64,000 nucleotides of DNA from Deltaproteobacteria bacterium. GTDB lineage: Bacteria; Myxococcota_A; Polyangia; Polyangiales; Ga0077539. This document shows, piece after piece, positions 1-9,100 of the stretch. Every line of letters begins with the position of its first letter. The stretch's first letter is position 1. The notes under the pieces were generated by a model that saw only the letters and a list, made by a program, of their open reading frames with translations, did not search any database and was not told where the DNA came from. The DNA is taken from assembly GCA_030694465.1 (NCBI GenBank), contig JAUXYJ010000094.1, forward strand, positions 51,286-115,285, given 5' to 3'. A program made the translations under genes and the position numbers.

Positions 1-1316
1 CCATCGATCCCCGAGGCGCCGCGTTGGTGAAGGACCCGCACGGGCGCAGAGGCTGGCGCGACGAGGTCGATGTCACGCACGACCGAGCTGTTGCCCACGA
101 GCAATGCGCTGGTCGGACCGAGGCTCTTGAGCAACACGTCGAGCGCTGAGAGCTCGGTGAGTAGCGTAGGTTGCGAGGCCTCGACGAGGTGGGCGTTGGC
201 GCGTGACTGCGCGGCGAGCCACCGCGAACGCCAGGTCGGTTCGCTGGTTGTTCGCGATTTTTCAGTGCGCGCGGCGGTGAGCGCGGCGAGCGTCTCGGCG
301 ACTGCTCCGACCAAGAGGTGTGTCGCGCTGCCCGACGGGTCTGGGTGTCCCCACGGAGTGACCACGATGCGCGCGGCGAGCTTGTGGGCATGTCCGCTGA
401 GCCACTGGGCGTACGCGGTCGAGACCATGGGCAGGCCCACTTCGATCACGACGCTTGGCGGCTCGGTGCGCCATCGCTCGCTACGGAGGGCGGGCTCGAT
501 CGCGCTGAGCGAGACGGCGGGATCGCAGCCCATGCGGACGTCGCTGGTGCTCTCGGCCAAGACCGGATACCCGGTCGCGCGAGCAAGAGCGACAACGTGA
601 GGCGCGAGCCTGTCCGAGCCCACCGAGGGACCGCACGCGATGACCCCGTCTGGATACTCTGCAAGCAAATGAGCTAACGAAAGAACGATCTCGTGGGGCG
701 CCTTGGGCGCGGCAAAAACGTGAGTCGTGCGTGCGCGAGCTAGCCCAAGTGACCTGGCGTAGGGAGGCTCGCCGACGTGAGCGACGGGCTCGAGGGGCTT
801 GCGAAATCGCGCGTTGAGATGGACGGGGCCGGGGTGATCGCCGAGGGACACCGAGACCGCGTGGGCGGCGATGCGTTGGACCGCGGCGAGCGTGGTGACC
901 TCGGGGAGCCCCAGCTCGGCGTAGTGTCGAACGTAATTTGCGTAGAGTTTTACCTGATCGATCGTCTGCGGGGCGGCGCAGTCGTAGGCGTCCCAGGGGC
1001 GATCTGCGGTGAGCATGATCAGCGGGATGCCGGTGAGCGAGGCCTCGATGATCGCGGGGAGATAGTGCGCGGCGGCCGTTCCGCTGGTGCAGACGAGAAG
1101 GGTGGGTCTGTGAGTATACGAGGAGATTCCGAGGGCAAAGAACGCAGCGCTGCGCTCGTCAATGCAGACTCGGGTCGCGATGCGTGGCTCGTTGGCGAGG
1201 GCCAACACGAGGGGAGTCGACCGCGAACCGGGAGAGACCACGGCGTCGCGCACCCCCGCCGTGTAGAGAGACTCGATGAGCAGCGCGGCGTGGTCCATGT
1301 GCAAATTGCTGGTCAT
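1..1316 (-). CDS. menD: MenD, SEPHCHC synthase (3' end cut by window edge)
   Basis: MenD is the cytoplasmic thiamine-diphosphate enzyme that joins a 2-oxoglutarate-derived succinyl group to isochorismate, the committed step of the classical menaquinone pathway. The first 438 codons are present; the family usually has 550-580, so the C-terminal cofactor domain is mostly outside the window. Visible motifs are VSPGSRSTPL (residues 27-36), DERSAAFFALG (53-63, with the ThDP-contacting Glu), TSGTAAAHYLP (77-87) and TADRPWD (103-109). The last residues before the edge read QRGASGIDG, the hallmark that opens the final domain. The start is the ATG at 1316; 38 bases separate it from menG upstream, so it is the last visible gene of the quinone operon. 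Confidence 0.95.
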   Translation of the reverse strand, partial: MTSNLHMDHAALLIESLYTAGVRDAVVSPGSRSTPLVLALANEPRIATRVCIDERSAAFFALGISSYTHRPTLLVCTSGTAAAHYLPAIIEASLTGIPLIMLTADRPWDAYDCAAPQTIDQVKLYANYVRHYAELGLPEVTTLAAVQRIAAHAVSVSLGDHPGPVHLNARFRKPLEPVAHVGEPPYARSLGLARARTTHVFAAPKAPHEIVLSLAHLLAEYPDGVIACGPSVGSDRLAPHVVALARATGYPVLAESTSDVRMGCDPAVSLSAIEPALRSERWRTEPPSVVIEVGLPMVSTAYAQWLSGHAHKLAARIVVTPWGHPDPSGSATHLLVGAVAETLAALTAARTEKSRTTSEPTWRSRWLAAQSRANAHLVEASQPTLLTELSALDVLLKSLGPTSALLVGNSSVVRDIDLVAPASAPVRVLHQRGASGID

Positions 1317-1354
1317 TTCGCGAGTCTCTTGGGCGTGCGTTGGATCCGACGCGC

Positions 1355-2074
1355 TCAGTGGACCGTGGGCGTCGAGACAAACAAGCAGACGGCGCCGAAG
1401 GTCATCGGGCGCACCTCGAGCACGTCGTGTCCGTTGTCTCTCATCAGCTGCGCAAACACCTCGGGGGCCGGAAACGCCGCGATCGAGCGCTGCAAATACT
1501 TATACTCGCTGGCGCCTGAGAGCAGCGCGCCGAGCCTCGGGACGACGTGATGAACATGAAACTTCGCGATCGGACCCAGCAGGCCGCCACGGGGCTCTGA
1601 GAGCTCAAGGATCGCGATCCGGCCGCCGGGCTTGGTCACGCGCGCGATCTCGCGCAGGGCCTTGGCGCGGTCGGGCACATTGCGGATCCCGAAGGCCATG
1701 GTGATCCCATCGAAATGGTTGGACTCGAAGCGAAGCTGCTGAGCGTCGCCGAGCTCGAGCGACACGCGATCCGCGAGCGACTCGGCCAAGAGCTTTTGCT
1801 GTCCAAAATCGAGCATTTTGCGCGACGGGTCCGAACCGACGACCAAGAGATCTTCCTGCGATTTGGCTAGCATCATCGCGAGATCTGCGGTCCCCGTGGC
1901 GAGGTCTAGCGCGCGCTGTCCGGGGCGAAGATTGAGCGACCGCACGGCCTGACGGCGCCAGTGTTGATCGATGCCGAGCGAGAGCAGACGGTTGAGCGTG
2001 TCGTAGCGATGCGCGATTTGATCAAACATCGCGCCGCTGCCTGGCCGAACGTCGTGGGCGGGGTCGTTGTTCAT
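1355..2074 (-). CDS. ubiE: MenG/UbiE, demethylmenaquinone methyltransferase
   Basis: SAM-dependent C-methyltransferase of 239 residues that carries out the last step of menaquinone synthesis. It shows the family N-terminus MFDQIAHRYDTLNRLLSLGID (the central part at residues 16-36), the SAM-binding DLATGTADLA (57-66) and the post-motif GIRNVPDRAKALREIARV. An in-frame open region continues 110 codons upstream, but it lies inside the HMG-CoA reductase gene. The chosen ATG at 2074 gives a family-length protein and overlaps the upstream stop by four bases (ATGA), implying translational coupling. In an operon with menD it is more likely to act on demethylmenaquinone than on a ubiquinone precursor. 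Confidence 0.95.
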   Translation of the reverse strand: MNNDPAHDVRPGSGAMFDQIAHRYDTLNRLLSLGIDQHWRRQAVRSLNLRPGQRALDLATGTADLAMMLAKSQEDLLVVGSDPSRKMLDFGQQKLLAESLADRVSLELGDAQQLRFESNHFDGITMAFGIRNVPDRAKALREIARVTKPGGRIAILELSEPRGGLLGPIAKFHVHHVVPRLGALLSGASEYKYLQRSIAAFPAPEVFAQLMRDNGHDVLEVRPMTFGAVCLFVSTPTVH

Positions 2075-3306
2075 TGTCGGTCCTCGAGACGAGAGTCGTG
2101 AAGTGCCGCGGGTTGTCCGCCACCATGGGATGCCGCGATGGATTGGGCGATCGCGGTCTCTTTGCGCTTGTGGAGCTGCATGTGGCCTTTCTGGATTCCG
2201 TCTCCGGCGAGAGCGCGCAGCGCGGCGAGGTTGGACGCGAGGCCCACCGACGAGAGCACGGTGGCGAGCTCTCGTGCGCCATCGACTTGCAAGAGCGCAA
2301 ACGCGGCACGCACGCCGGCGCTGCTCCGCGTGCTGCCACCGACGGTGCCCACCGCCAAGGGCATTGTACAGGTCCCCACGAGGCCACCTTCGACGCGAGA
2401 CCACGTGCTAAGTGGCAGGTATTTTCCGGTGATCGATGCGTAGGCGTGTGCGCCGGCTTCGATCGATCGCCAGTCTTGTCCGAGGGCGACCGCGGCGGCG
2501 TCGAGCCCGTTCATCAGGCCCTTGTTATGGGTGACCGCGCGGTAGGGATCGAGTGACGCAAACCGCGAAGCGCGCGCGATCCCCTCGGCGAGCGCTCGAC
2601 CCCCGAGGGCCTCGTCGCTGACGGTGCAGCGCGTGGTCACCATGCGTCGAATGGGCAAATTCGAGAGGATTCTCAGCCCCATCACGCCACCAACCAGCTC
2701 ATGAATCGTCGGCGCGATCGCCTCTGCGACCGTGTCCACCATGTTGGCTCCCATGGCGTCGCCGACCGCGACAAACAGGTCCACCACGAGCACCCCGAGC
2801 GCCGCATCGAGCACACGCACTTCGAGGTCTCTGCAGCCCCCGCCGCGCGCGACCATCGCGGGGATCGACGCGTCTCCGATCGCCAAAATCGCAGTCTTTT
2901 CGCTCACAATTCGCGCGAGCGCCGCGTCGGTGTTTGGCACATCGTCAAGCTGCACTTGCGCGGTCATCACGCACTCGGTCGCGGCGCCCTCGAAGCCGCC
3001 ACAGCCACGCACCATGCGCGCGGCGTTGGACGCCGCCGCGACGACGCTGGGCTCTTCGACCACCATGGGCACGAGGTACTCTCGGCCGTTGACCACAAAG
3101 TTGGTCGCGATGGACATCGGGAGCCCAAACGACGCGATCACGTTCTCGCTCATGGCGTCGGCGACCGCGGGCTCAAGGCCGCCGCCGTTGCGGAGGTACT
3201 GCCGGGTCTCGTCGCTCACGCTGGCCGCTTGGCAAACAACCTCAACGCGCTCTGAGACGCTGTGCTTGTACAATCCCGAGAGTCGAGCGTTTACCTTGCG
3301 ATTCAT
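2071..3306 (-). CDS. mvaA: HMG-CoA reductase, class II (mevalonate pathway)
   Basis: 411 residues, typical length for bacterial class II HMG-CoA reductases, which interconvert HMG-CoA and mevalonate. Motifs: ENVIASFGLPMSIA with catalytic Glu54, EEPSVVAAASNAARMV (84-99, substrate loop), DAMGANM (183-189, nucleotide binding), THNKGLMNGLDAAAV with Lys262 and Asp269, and a C-terminal GHMQLH that supplies the catalytic His. It overlaps menG by four bases and DAHP synthase by four bases. Class II enzymes can run in either direction. The context of a prenyl synthase and menaquinone genes favours mevalonate formation for isoprenoids; this role is inferred, whereas the family assignment is clear. Confidence 0.93.
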   Translation of the reverse strand: MNRKVNARLSGLYKHSVSERVEVVCQAASVSDETRQYLRNGGGLEPAVADAMSENVIASFGLPMSIATNFVVNGREYLVPMVVEEPSVVAAASNAARMVRGCGGFEGAATECVMTAQVQLDDVPNTDAALARIVSEKTAILAIGDASIPAMVARGGGCRDLEVRVLDAALGVLVVDLFVAVGDAMGANMVDTVAEAIAPTIHELVGGVMGLRILSNLPIRRMVTTRCTVSDEALGGRALAEGIARASRFASLDPYRAVTHNKGLMNGLDAAAVALGQDWRSIEAGAHAYASITGKYLPLSTWSRVEGGLVGTCTMPLAVGTVGGSTRSSAGVRAAFALLQVDGARELATVLSSVGLASNLAALRALAGDGIQKGHMQLHKRKETAIAQSIAASHGGGQPAALHDSRLEDRQ

Positions 3307-4265
3307 CGCGATTTCTCCATGTACGAGGTGAGCGCGCTGAGATCTTCGGGCCTGAGGGCCTGGGGGCCGTCCGAGAGCGCGCAGCCTGGCTCGTCGTGGG
3401 TCTCGATCATCACGCCTGCTGCACCTGCTGCTAGCGCAGCGCGGGCCAGCGGAAGCACCAGATCGCGGCGACCGGTCGCATGCGAGGGGTCAACGATCAC
3501 GGGGAGCCCATGAGCGTGCGCCAAGAGCGCGACCGCGCCGAGATCTAGCAGGTTGCGCGTGGTGGGATCCCAGCTGCGCACACCGCGCTCGCAGAAGATC
3601 ACGCCCGAGGCGCCGTGCACCAAGAGGTACTCGCCGGCTTGGAGCCACTCGGAGATCGTTGCGGACATCGAGCGCTTGAGCATGACGGGCTTTGCCGCGC
3701 GACCGACGGCCTTGAGCAGCGCGTAGTTAGACATGTTTCGTGAGCCAATTTGCAGCAAATCTGCGTACTCGGCCACGAGCTGAACTTCACCTTCGCTCAT
3801 CACCTCGGTCACCACGCGCATGGCGTGACGGTCGGCAGCGCGGCGGATCCAACCGAGCGCTGACTCCCCGTGGCCCTGAAACGCGTAGGGGCTCGTGCGG
3901 GGCTTAAACGCGCCACCGCGCAAAAAGCGCACGCCGTGTGCGACCAGCTTCGACGCGATGTGATCGATGCGCGCTTCGCTCTCGATCGCGCAGGGCCCCG
4001 ACATGAGCACCGGCGGAGCGTCACGACCGATGGGCACACCGTTGACGTCTACGATGGGGGACTGCGCGTCGACGCGAGGCCACGCCGAGGGGGCGACAGA
4101 GACGGAGAGAACGCCAGGGATCGCGCGGAGCGCTGCGGGATCTACGGCGCTTGAGTGCGCCTCGAGGATGAAGCCGCCGTCCATCGCGACGGTCCACTGA
4201 CCGTGCTCGATGAGGGCGCGTTTGACTGCAGAAGCATCCGCATTGGGACGAAGAATTACAATCAT
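3303..4265 (-). CDS. aroF: DAHP synthase, type I-beta with N-terminal regulatory domain
   Basis: 3-deoxy-7-phosphoheptulonate synthase condenses phosphoenolpyruvate and erythrose-4-phosphate, the entry to the shikimate pathway and hence to chorismate for menaquinone and aromatic amino acids. The 320 residues comprise a ferredoxin-like regulatory domain (about 1-72, start MIVILRPNADASAVKRALIE) and a TIM barrel from about residue 85. Barrel motifs: SGPCAIES, FLRGGAFKPRTSPYAFQG, QIGSRNMSNYALLK (metal/PEP site) and VIVDPSHATGRRDLV. This layout is that of the Thermotoga/Bacillus type I-beta enzymes. The ATG at 4265 is 33 bases after the prenyl synthase stop, and the 3' end overlaps mvaA by four bases. 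Confidence 0.94.
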   Translation of the reverse strand: MIVILRPNADASAVKRALIEHGQWTVAMDGGFILEAHSSAVDPAALRAIPGVLSVSVAPSAWPRVDAQSPIVDVNGVPIGRDAPPVLMSGPCAIESEARIDHIASKLVAHGVRFLRGGAFKPRTSPYAFQGHGESALGWIRRAADRHAMRVVTEVMSEGEVQLVAEYADLLQIGSRNMSNYALLKAVGRAAKPVMLKRSMSATISEWLQAGEYLLVHGASGVIFCERGVRSWDPTTRNLLDLGAVALLAHAHGLPVIVDPSHATGRRDLVLPLARAALAAGAAGVMIETHDEPGCALSDGPQALRPEDLSALTSYMEKSR

Positions 4266-4298
4266 GGGTGTGACTCTCTGAACGAAGTAAAAACAAGG

Positions 4299-5372
4299 TC
4301 ACTTAGAGCGATGAAGGAGCGCGATCGCCATGCCCTCAAGCGCGTCGCGCGCTTGGCTTGGAGGCAGCGAGTGCAGCTCAACGAGCGCCTCGGTGGTGAG
4401 TTTGAGCGCGAGGGCGCGGCAACGATCGAGCACGTCGCCATCGCGGAGCGCGCGCGCGGCGAGCCGCTCAAGCTCAGGGTCGAGCGCGAGGCTGTCGCCC
4501 ATCGAGCGCTCGATCATCGCGGCGAGGTCCGGGTCTCGCTCGACAGCGAGGAGCAACGGATACGTGGATTTTCCCTCGCGAAGATCACTGAAGACGGTCT
4601 TGCCGACGTGGGCTGCGTCGCCGCCTACGTCCAGCAGGTCGTCGACGAGCTGAAAGCACACGCCTACTTTGCGACCGAAGCGCTCGAGGGCCTCGGCGTG
4701 CTCGACCGAGACTCCGCCAGCGATCGCACCGGCGTAGAGTCCCCACCCAAAGAGCGACGCGGTCTTGCCTTCGACCACTCGAAAATAATCGGCAACCGAC
4801 CCACGCATCGAGCCGCGGTTTGCGAGCTGTAGGCTCTCGGCGTCGAGCATCTCTTTGAGCGTCGAGATCATGCGGATGAGCAGCGCAGGGTGGCCCGCAC
4901 GCTGGATGCGATCGAGCGCGTCGACCAAGAGCCAATCGCCTGCAAAAATGCTCGCAGCATTGCCGAAGATCACCCGCGCCGCGGGGGCGCCACGCCGCAC
5001 GTCGCCCACGTCTACGACGTCGTCATGCAAGAGCGTTGCGTTGTGTACGACCTCGACGGCGACGGCCATCGCCCGTGCGCCGTCTGAGAAGCCGTGACCC
5101 ACGCGTGCCGCGAGCGCGACGCACATGGGACGCAAGCGCTTGCCGCCCATCGCGATCAAGTGGTGAACCGAGCGATGCAAGGGCGTCTCTTTGCGCTCAA
5201 TCGCCGCGAGGTCTTCTTCGACTTGGCGCAGGTCATTGTCGATGAACGTCCGAAGCGACAAGAGCTTCTCTGCGAGACCTTCGCTGGCGCGCTCAGCCGC
5301 GATGGCTTGCAGTCGCGCCATGACCTCACCGCTGGCGCGGGACGTGGGCGAAATTGTGGGGTCGATGGACAT
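4299..5372 (-). CDS. Long-chain trans-polyprenyl diphosphate synthase
   Basis: Class I trans-prenyltransferase of 357 residues that elongates farnesyl-type diphosphates with isopentenyl diphosphate to make a quinone side chain. It shows GGKRLRP (76-82), the first Asp-rich motif LLHDDVVD (114-121), GKTASLFGW near 205 and the second motif QLVDDLLD near 245. The residues before the first Asp motif are small, as in octaprenyl or heptaprenyl synthases, but chain length cannot be read with certainty. I prefer the ATG at 5372. An in-frame TTG at 5444 overlaps the upstream regulator stop by four bases and would add 24 residues. Its place between the regulator and DAHP synthase fits menaquinone tail supply. 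Confidence 0.9.
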   Translation of the reverse strand: MSIDPTISPTSRASGEVMARLQAIAAERASEGLAEKLLSLRTFIDNDLRQVEEDLAAIERKETPLHRSVHHLIAMGGKRLRPMCVALAARVGHGFSDGARAMAVAVEVVHNATLLHDDVVDVGDVRRGAPAARVIFGNAASIFAGDWLLVDALDRIQRAGHPALLIRMISTLKEMLDAESLQLANRGSMRGSVADYFRVVEGKTASLFGWGLYAGAIAGGVSVEHAEALERFGRKVGVCFQLVDDLLDVGGDAAHVGKTVFSDLREGKSTYPLLLAVERDPDLAAMIERSMGDSLALDPELERLAARALRDGDVLDRCRALALKLTTEALVELHSLPPSQARDALEGMAIALLHRSK

Positions 5373-5440
5373 AGAAAAACCAGTCTCCAGAGAGGTGAGT
5401 GCGTCATTGTTGCAAGCAAAATGACAAGTAAAACGTTCGC

Positions 5441-5998
5441 TCAATCGCTACGGCGGGCGCGGTTCATCAGCGCACGCGGGAGGGTCAACAGGTCGCTAAA
5501 CGAGCCAAAGTCGGCGCGCCCAGACCGGACAAATGTGTCGATCACGCGCTCGGCGACGTCGGCGAAAGACTGCAGCCGCGCGATGCGCTCGATCCGAGCG
5601 CGTGAGCCTGCGTCGCGGGCACCGACGAGGAGCTGAGAGGCTCGCGCGAGGCGCTCACGGACCGAGCGGGTCACGAAGCGCTCACGCTCGCTCACGACCT
5701 TGCTGATCATCTTCCAGAAGTCGGTCTCGGCTTCGTAGTATTCACGGCGCTCTCCCGCACGAAAGACGCGGTGAACAACGCTCCATCGCTGAAGCTCGGT
5801 GAGCGTGGTGCTCACGCTCCCGGCCGACATCTGCAGGCGTTCGGCGAGCTCTGCCGCCGCCAGTGACTCGTCCGAAAGATAAAGCACGGACCACACGCGA
5901 CCGAGCGCTTTGCGAAAGCCCCAGTGCTCGATGACATCGCCGACCGCGTCTGCCACGAGCAGCTCTGCCTCAAGCCATCTCTCTTGTTTGTCATCCAT
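5441..5998 (-). CDS. GbsR/MarR-family winged-helix regulator
   Basis: 185-residue regulator with a winged helix in the first half: LAAAELAERLQMSAGSVSTTL is the helix-turn-helix and VFRAGERREYYEAE the wing. A helical C-terminal half follows that would dimerise. The opening WGFRKALGRVWSVLYLSDESL matches the GbsR (COG1510) group. It is first in the quinone/isoprenoid operon, so it probably controls that operon and itself. The ATG at 5998 is preferred over an in-frame TTG at 6046, because the latter would place the start inside a likely operator (6043-6065). The ligand is unknown. Confidence 0.85.
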   Translation of the reverse strand: MDDKQERWLEAELLVADAVGDVIEHWGFRKALGRVWSVLYLSDESLAAAELAERLQMSAGSVSTTLTELQRWSVVHRVFRAGERREYYEAETDFWKMISKVVSERERFVTRSVRERLARASQLLVGARDAGSRARIERIARLQSFADVAERVIDTFVRSGRADFGSFSDLLTLPRALMNRARRSD

Positions 5999-6042
5999 CG
6001 TCGACCGCTCGCTGTGCACGCTCGCCCCCACTCGCCGAAGTT

Positions 6043-6065
6043 TCAATTATTTCTGAACGAATTGA
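6043..6065. promoter_or_regulatory. Inverted repeat upstream of the GbsR-type regulator (candidate operator)
   Basis: TCAATT (6043-6048) and AATTGA (6060-6065) form an inverted repeat with an 11-base spacer in an AT-rich patch about 45 bases before the regulator ATG. One base further on each side extends the match. This size and position fit autoregulation by a dimeric winged-helix protein. No clear -35/-10 pair can be assigned. Confidence 0.4.
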
Positions 6066-6153
6066 GACTTAGCTGCGGCGTATGAAAGCGTCAAGACCGC
6101 TCACCGCTTTTATTTTCCCCGCCAAACCCTCCAGAGCACGAGCGAGGGGGCTG

Positions 6154-9100
6154 CTAGTACATCGCGCCGTCGGGCGCGAGCACCTCGGTGCCAGGCAGAA
6201 CGCTGGTGTCGTCTTCGATCCGCCCATTGCGGACGATCAGCGGGATCACGCGGTGCGAGGCATCGAGCGTCACGTTGCGGGTCACGACGGTGACTCGGCC
6301 CGCGTTGGCGACGAGCAAGACTACGCTCGCGACCACGCTCCGGCGGCCGGCGACGCCTGACGGTGCGCGGACGATCAGCCGTGAGCCTTCGAGCGCGCTC
6401 CCGGGGCGAAACACACGGACTTTGAGGTCTGAGTCTTCGCCGATGGGGAGGTACTCGGAGTCGCCTGCGGCCATCGCGCGGAGCTGAACTGCGGCGTCTG
6501 GGTGAGACCATCGCAGGACGACTCCGCCGGTGCGTGCGAGGTCAAAGAGCTGCGCGACGCGTGCCCACGCGCGGACCGCGGGTTCGTTGGGCCGAGCGCT
6601 CTGGATACGCGCGACCTCTTGCACAATGAGCGCCTCGACGGCGTCCCCGGTGGCGTCCCCTTGGGCGTCTTCAGAGGCGATGCGAAAGAGCCTCAGGGCC
6701 TCGTCTTCGCGGCCGGCGATGAGCGCTGCGAGGGCCATACGGACACGGTGGATGGTCTCGCCGGGCTGCAATGCGACGAGCGTCCGAAACTGGCGATAGG
6801 CTTCTTCGGCGTAGTCTTCGCCGCCGTAGGTGAGCAAGAGATCGCCCAGCCGTCCGCGTGCGCGCACGTCGTAGGGCGCGTGCTCGGCGATCTCAGAGAA
6901 CACCGCGAGACCTGCCTCTCGGTCTCCCATGCGGATGAGCGTCTCGCCCACGATCGCTCGCACCCGCGAATCTGCCCACGGATCGCGCCGGAGCTGCTCT
7001 CCCATGTGCCGCGCTTCGTTGCGACGGTTCGATTGCTCATAGAGCGACAGGAGCTTGAGCCGAACGTCGACGTCATGCGGAGCGAGCCTTGCGTAGGCTT
7101 CGCAGCGCGCGATTTTGTTTTCGAGAGACTCTTGAGGGCGGGCCAAGTAGCGGACGAGTGCGCCCCAGTTGATGTGTCCACGGCCTGCCAAGTACGCGGT
7201 CCAGACCGCAGAGGGACCCCAACGACGGGCCACCACGCGGTCGAGATACGCTGCAGCGTCCGACGGGAGCTGCCCGCGCAGCGCGCCGAGCGCCATCGCG
7301 TTGGGCGCGCGATTGACCAGCAAATCAATGAGCGCGGCGCGGTCTTCCCATTGGCGAAGTTCGCAGCGCGATTGCGCGCCAGACCAGCTCGCGACGGGGT
7401 CTGTCCCTTGCGACTGCATGCGCTCGCGCCACAGGACCACGCGTGCAGAGCGATCGAGCCGCGAGGTTGCAGGGCAGCGAGACCCCCGCGGGCGCTCAAA
7501 CGGGGCGTTAAAGCTGTAGGTGTGTGAGACCTCGGCGGGCTGCGCGTCGAACATCTCGGGGCGGGGCAACCGTAGGGCGCCGACTGCGCGACGGATGCAG
7601 GCTTCGGCGCCTGAGTCTCGCAGGGTGCTGTAACCCATGCGCACGTCACGTACGACGCCCTGGAGGTCAATCCGCGCGGTCACGGTCATGCTGCCCGTGA
7701 GCGCAGGACGTGCCGAACGCGCGCGCTGCACACACGCCTCGGCCTCGGGCTCTGCGAGCGCCAACAGCTCGCTTAACATCTCGCCTCCGTCTGCGCCTTC
7801 GTCCTCGGTGTGCGTGTGCCAACCCGACTCGTCGTCGGTAAACATCGGGTAGTCTTCGGGCTCGAAGAGCAGGCGGATTCCACGCGGTTCGACAGAATCG
7901 CCCACGCCGAGGTTGGGCAATCGTGTCCGCATACCGGCGTCGGGCCAAGCGCTCCCTGCGACCAAGACGCCCGAGCCGTTGGTGGGCGCGCCGCCGTACA
8001 CCAGCGCGCTGGTCGCGGTCACCAAGCCAAAGCGCGCGCCGATGTCTGCCATGGCTGCCGCAGACGCGCCCGCGAGGTCGAGCGCCTGCAATCGCGCGGT
8101 GGCCCATCGCCGCCGGAGGTCTCCGTCGTCCGAGATGGACATGGTCGCCGGCGTGATGGTCCACGTGCGCGGTGTGCGACCCTCTCGGGCCGTCACGGTG
8201 AGCGTGCGCGGAGGTTCGCGCGTGAGCGGGCCATAGACTCTCAGTGGGTCTCCGACGACCCACTGCTCGATGCGCGCAGGCAGCGTGCTGGTCATCGCGG
8301 GTCCGAGGTCTAGGTGGACATCACGGAGCATCGGGCGCGTCGCGTGCGAGAGCACTCGTTGCGCTGCCAACACAGCCTCGGATTGATCCGCTGCGCGGAG
8401 CCCAAGGCCACCGCGGGAGGTCAAGCGCGCGAGCACCTCGGGGTGCGCATCGGCACCCAGGGCGACCACGTAGAGCCGAAGATCGGGCGCGAGCCTCAGG
8501 GTCTCGTCGACGAGCCGATCGGGATCGAGGGTTCCCATGGTCGGGGTCGCATCGCCGAGGTAAATCACAGCGCCGTTGCGTGTTGAATCGAGCCGCTCGT
8601 ACGCGTCGGTGAGCACGCGACCGATGTCCGTCGCGCCCGCGGGGCGAACGTGAGAGAGCGCCTCGAGTACCGCGCGACGCTTGACGCTGTCGACGGTCCC
8701 GAGCTGCCCCGCGTTGCCCTCTGCGGGGCGCGCTCGGAGGTCGCCAAACAAGAGCTGCACGCGATCGTCGGGGCCGAGGGACTGAAGCAGCGCGTCGACG
8801 GCGGCGCTGGCTGTGGTGAGCGTCCCGGGGTCTGTGGCCGAGGAGGTGTCGACGACGACAACGAGGTCGGTTCCGCGGGGCGTCTCGGCAGGCAATGTGA
8901 GGTCGACCATCGCGAACTGCTGCCCGTCGAGCGCCGTGCGAGAGCGAAACACGCGCGCGGTGGCTTGGTTCGCCGTGGGCGCTTGGGAGTCAAAGAGCTC
9001 GACCACGACGTCCCCGCGGGGGCGGTAGTCACTGCGGGTGATTCTAAGGCGCTCGCGTCCCGTGGTCATCGAGCCAACGGGCCCACGGATCGCACCCACT

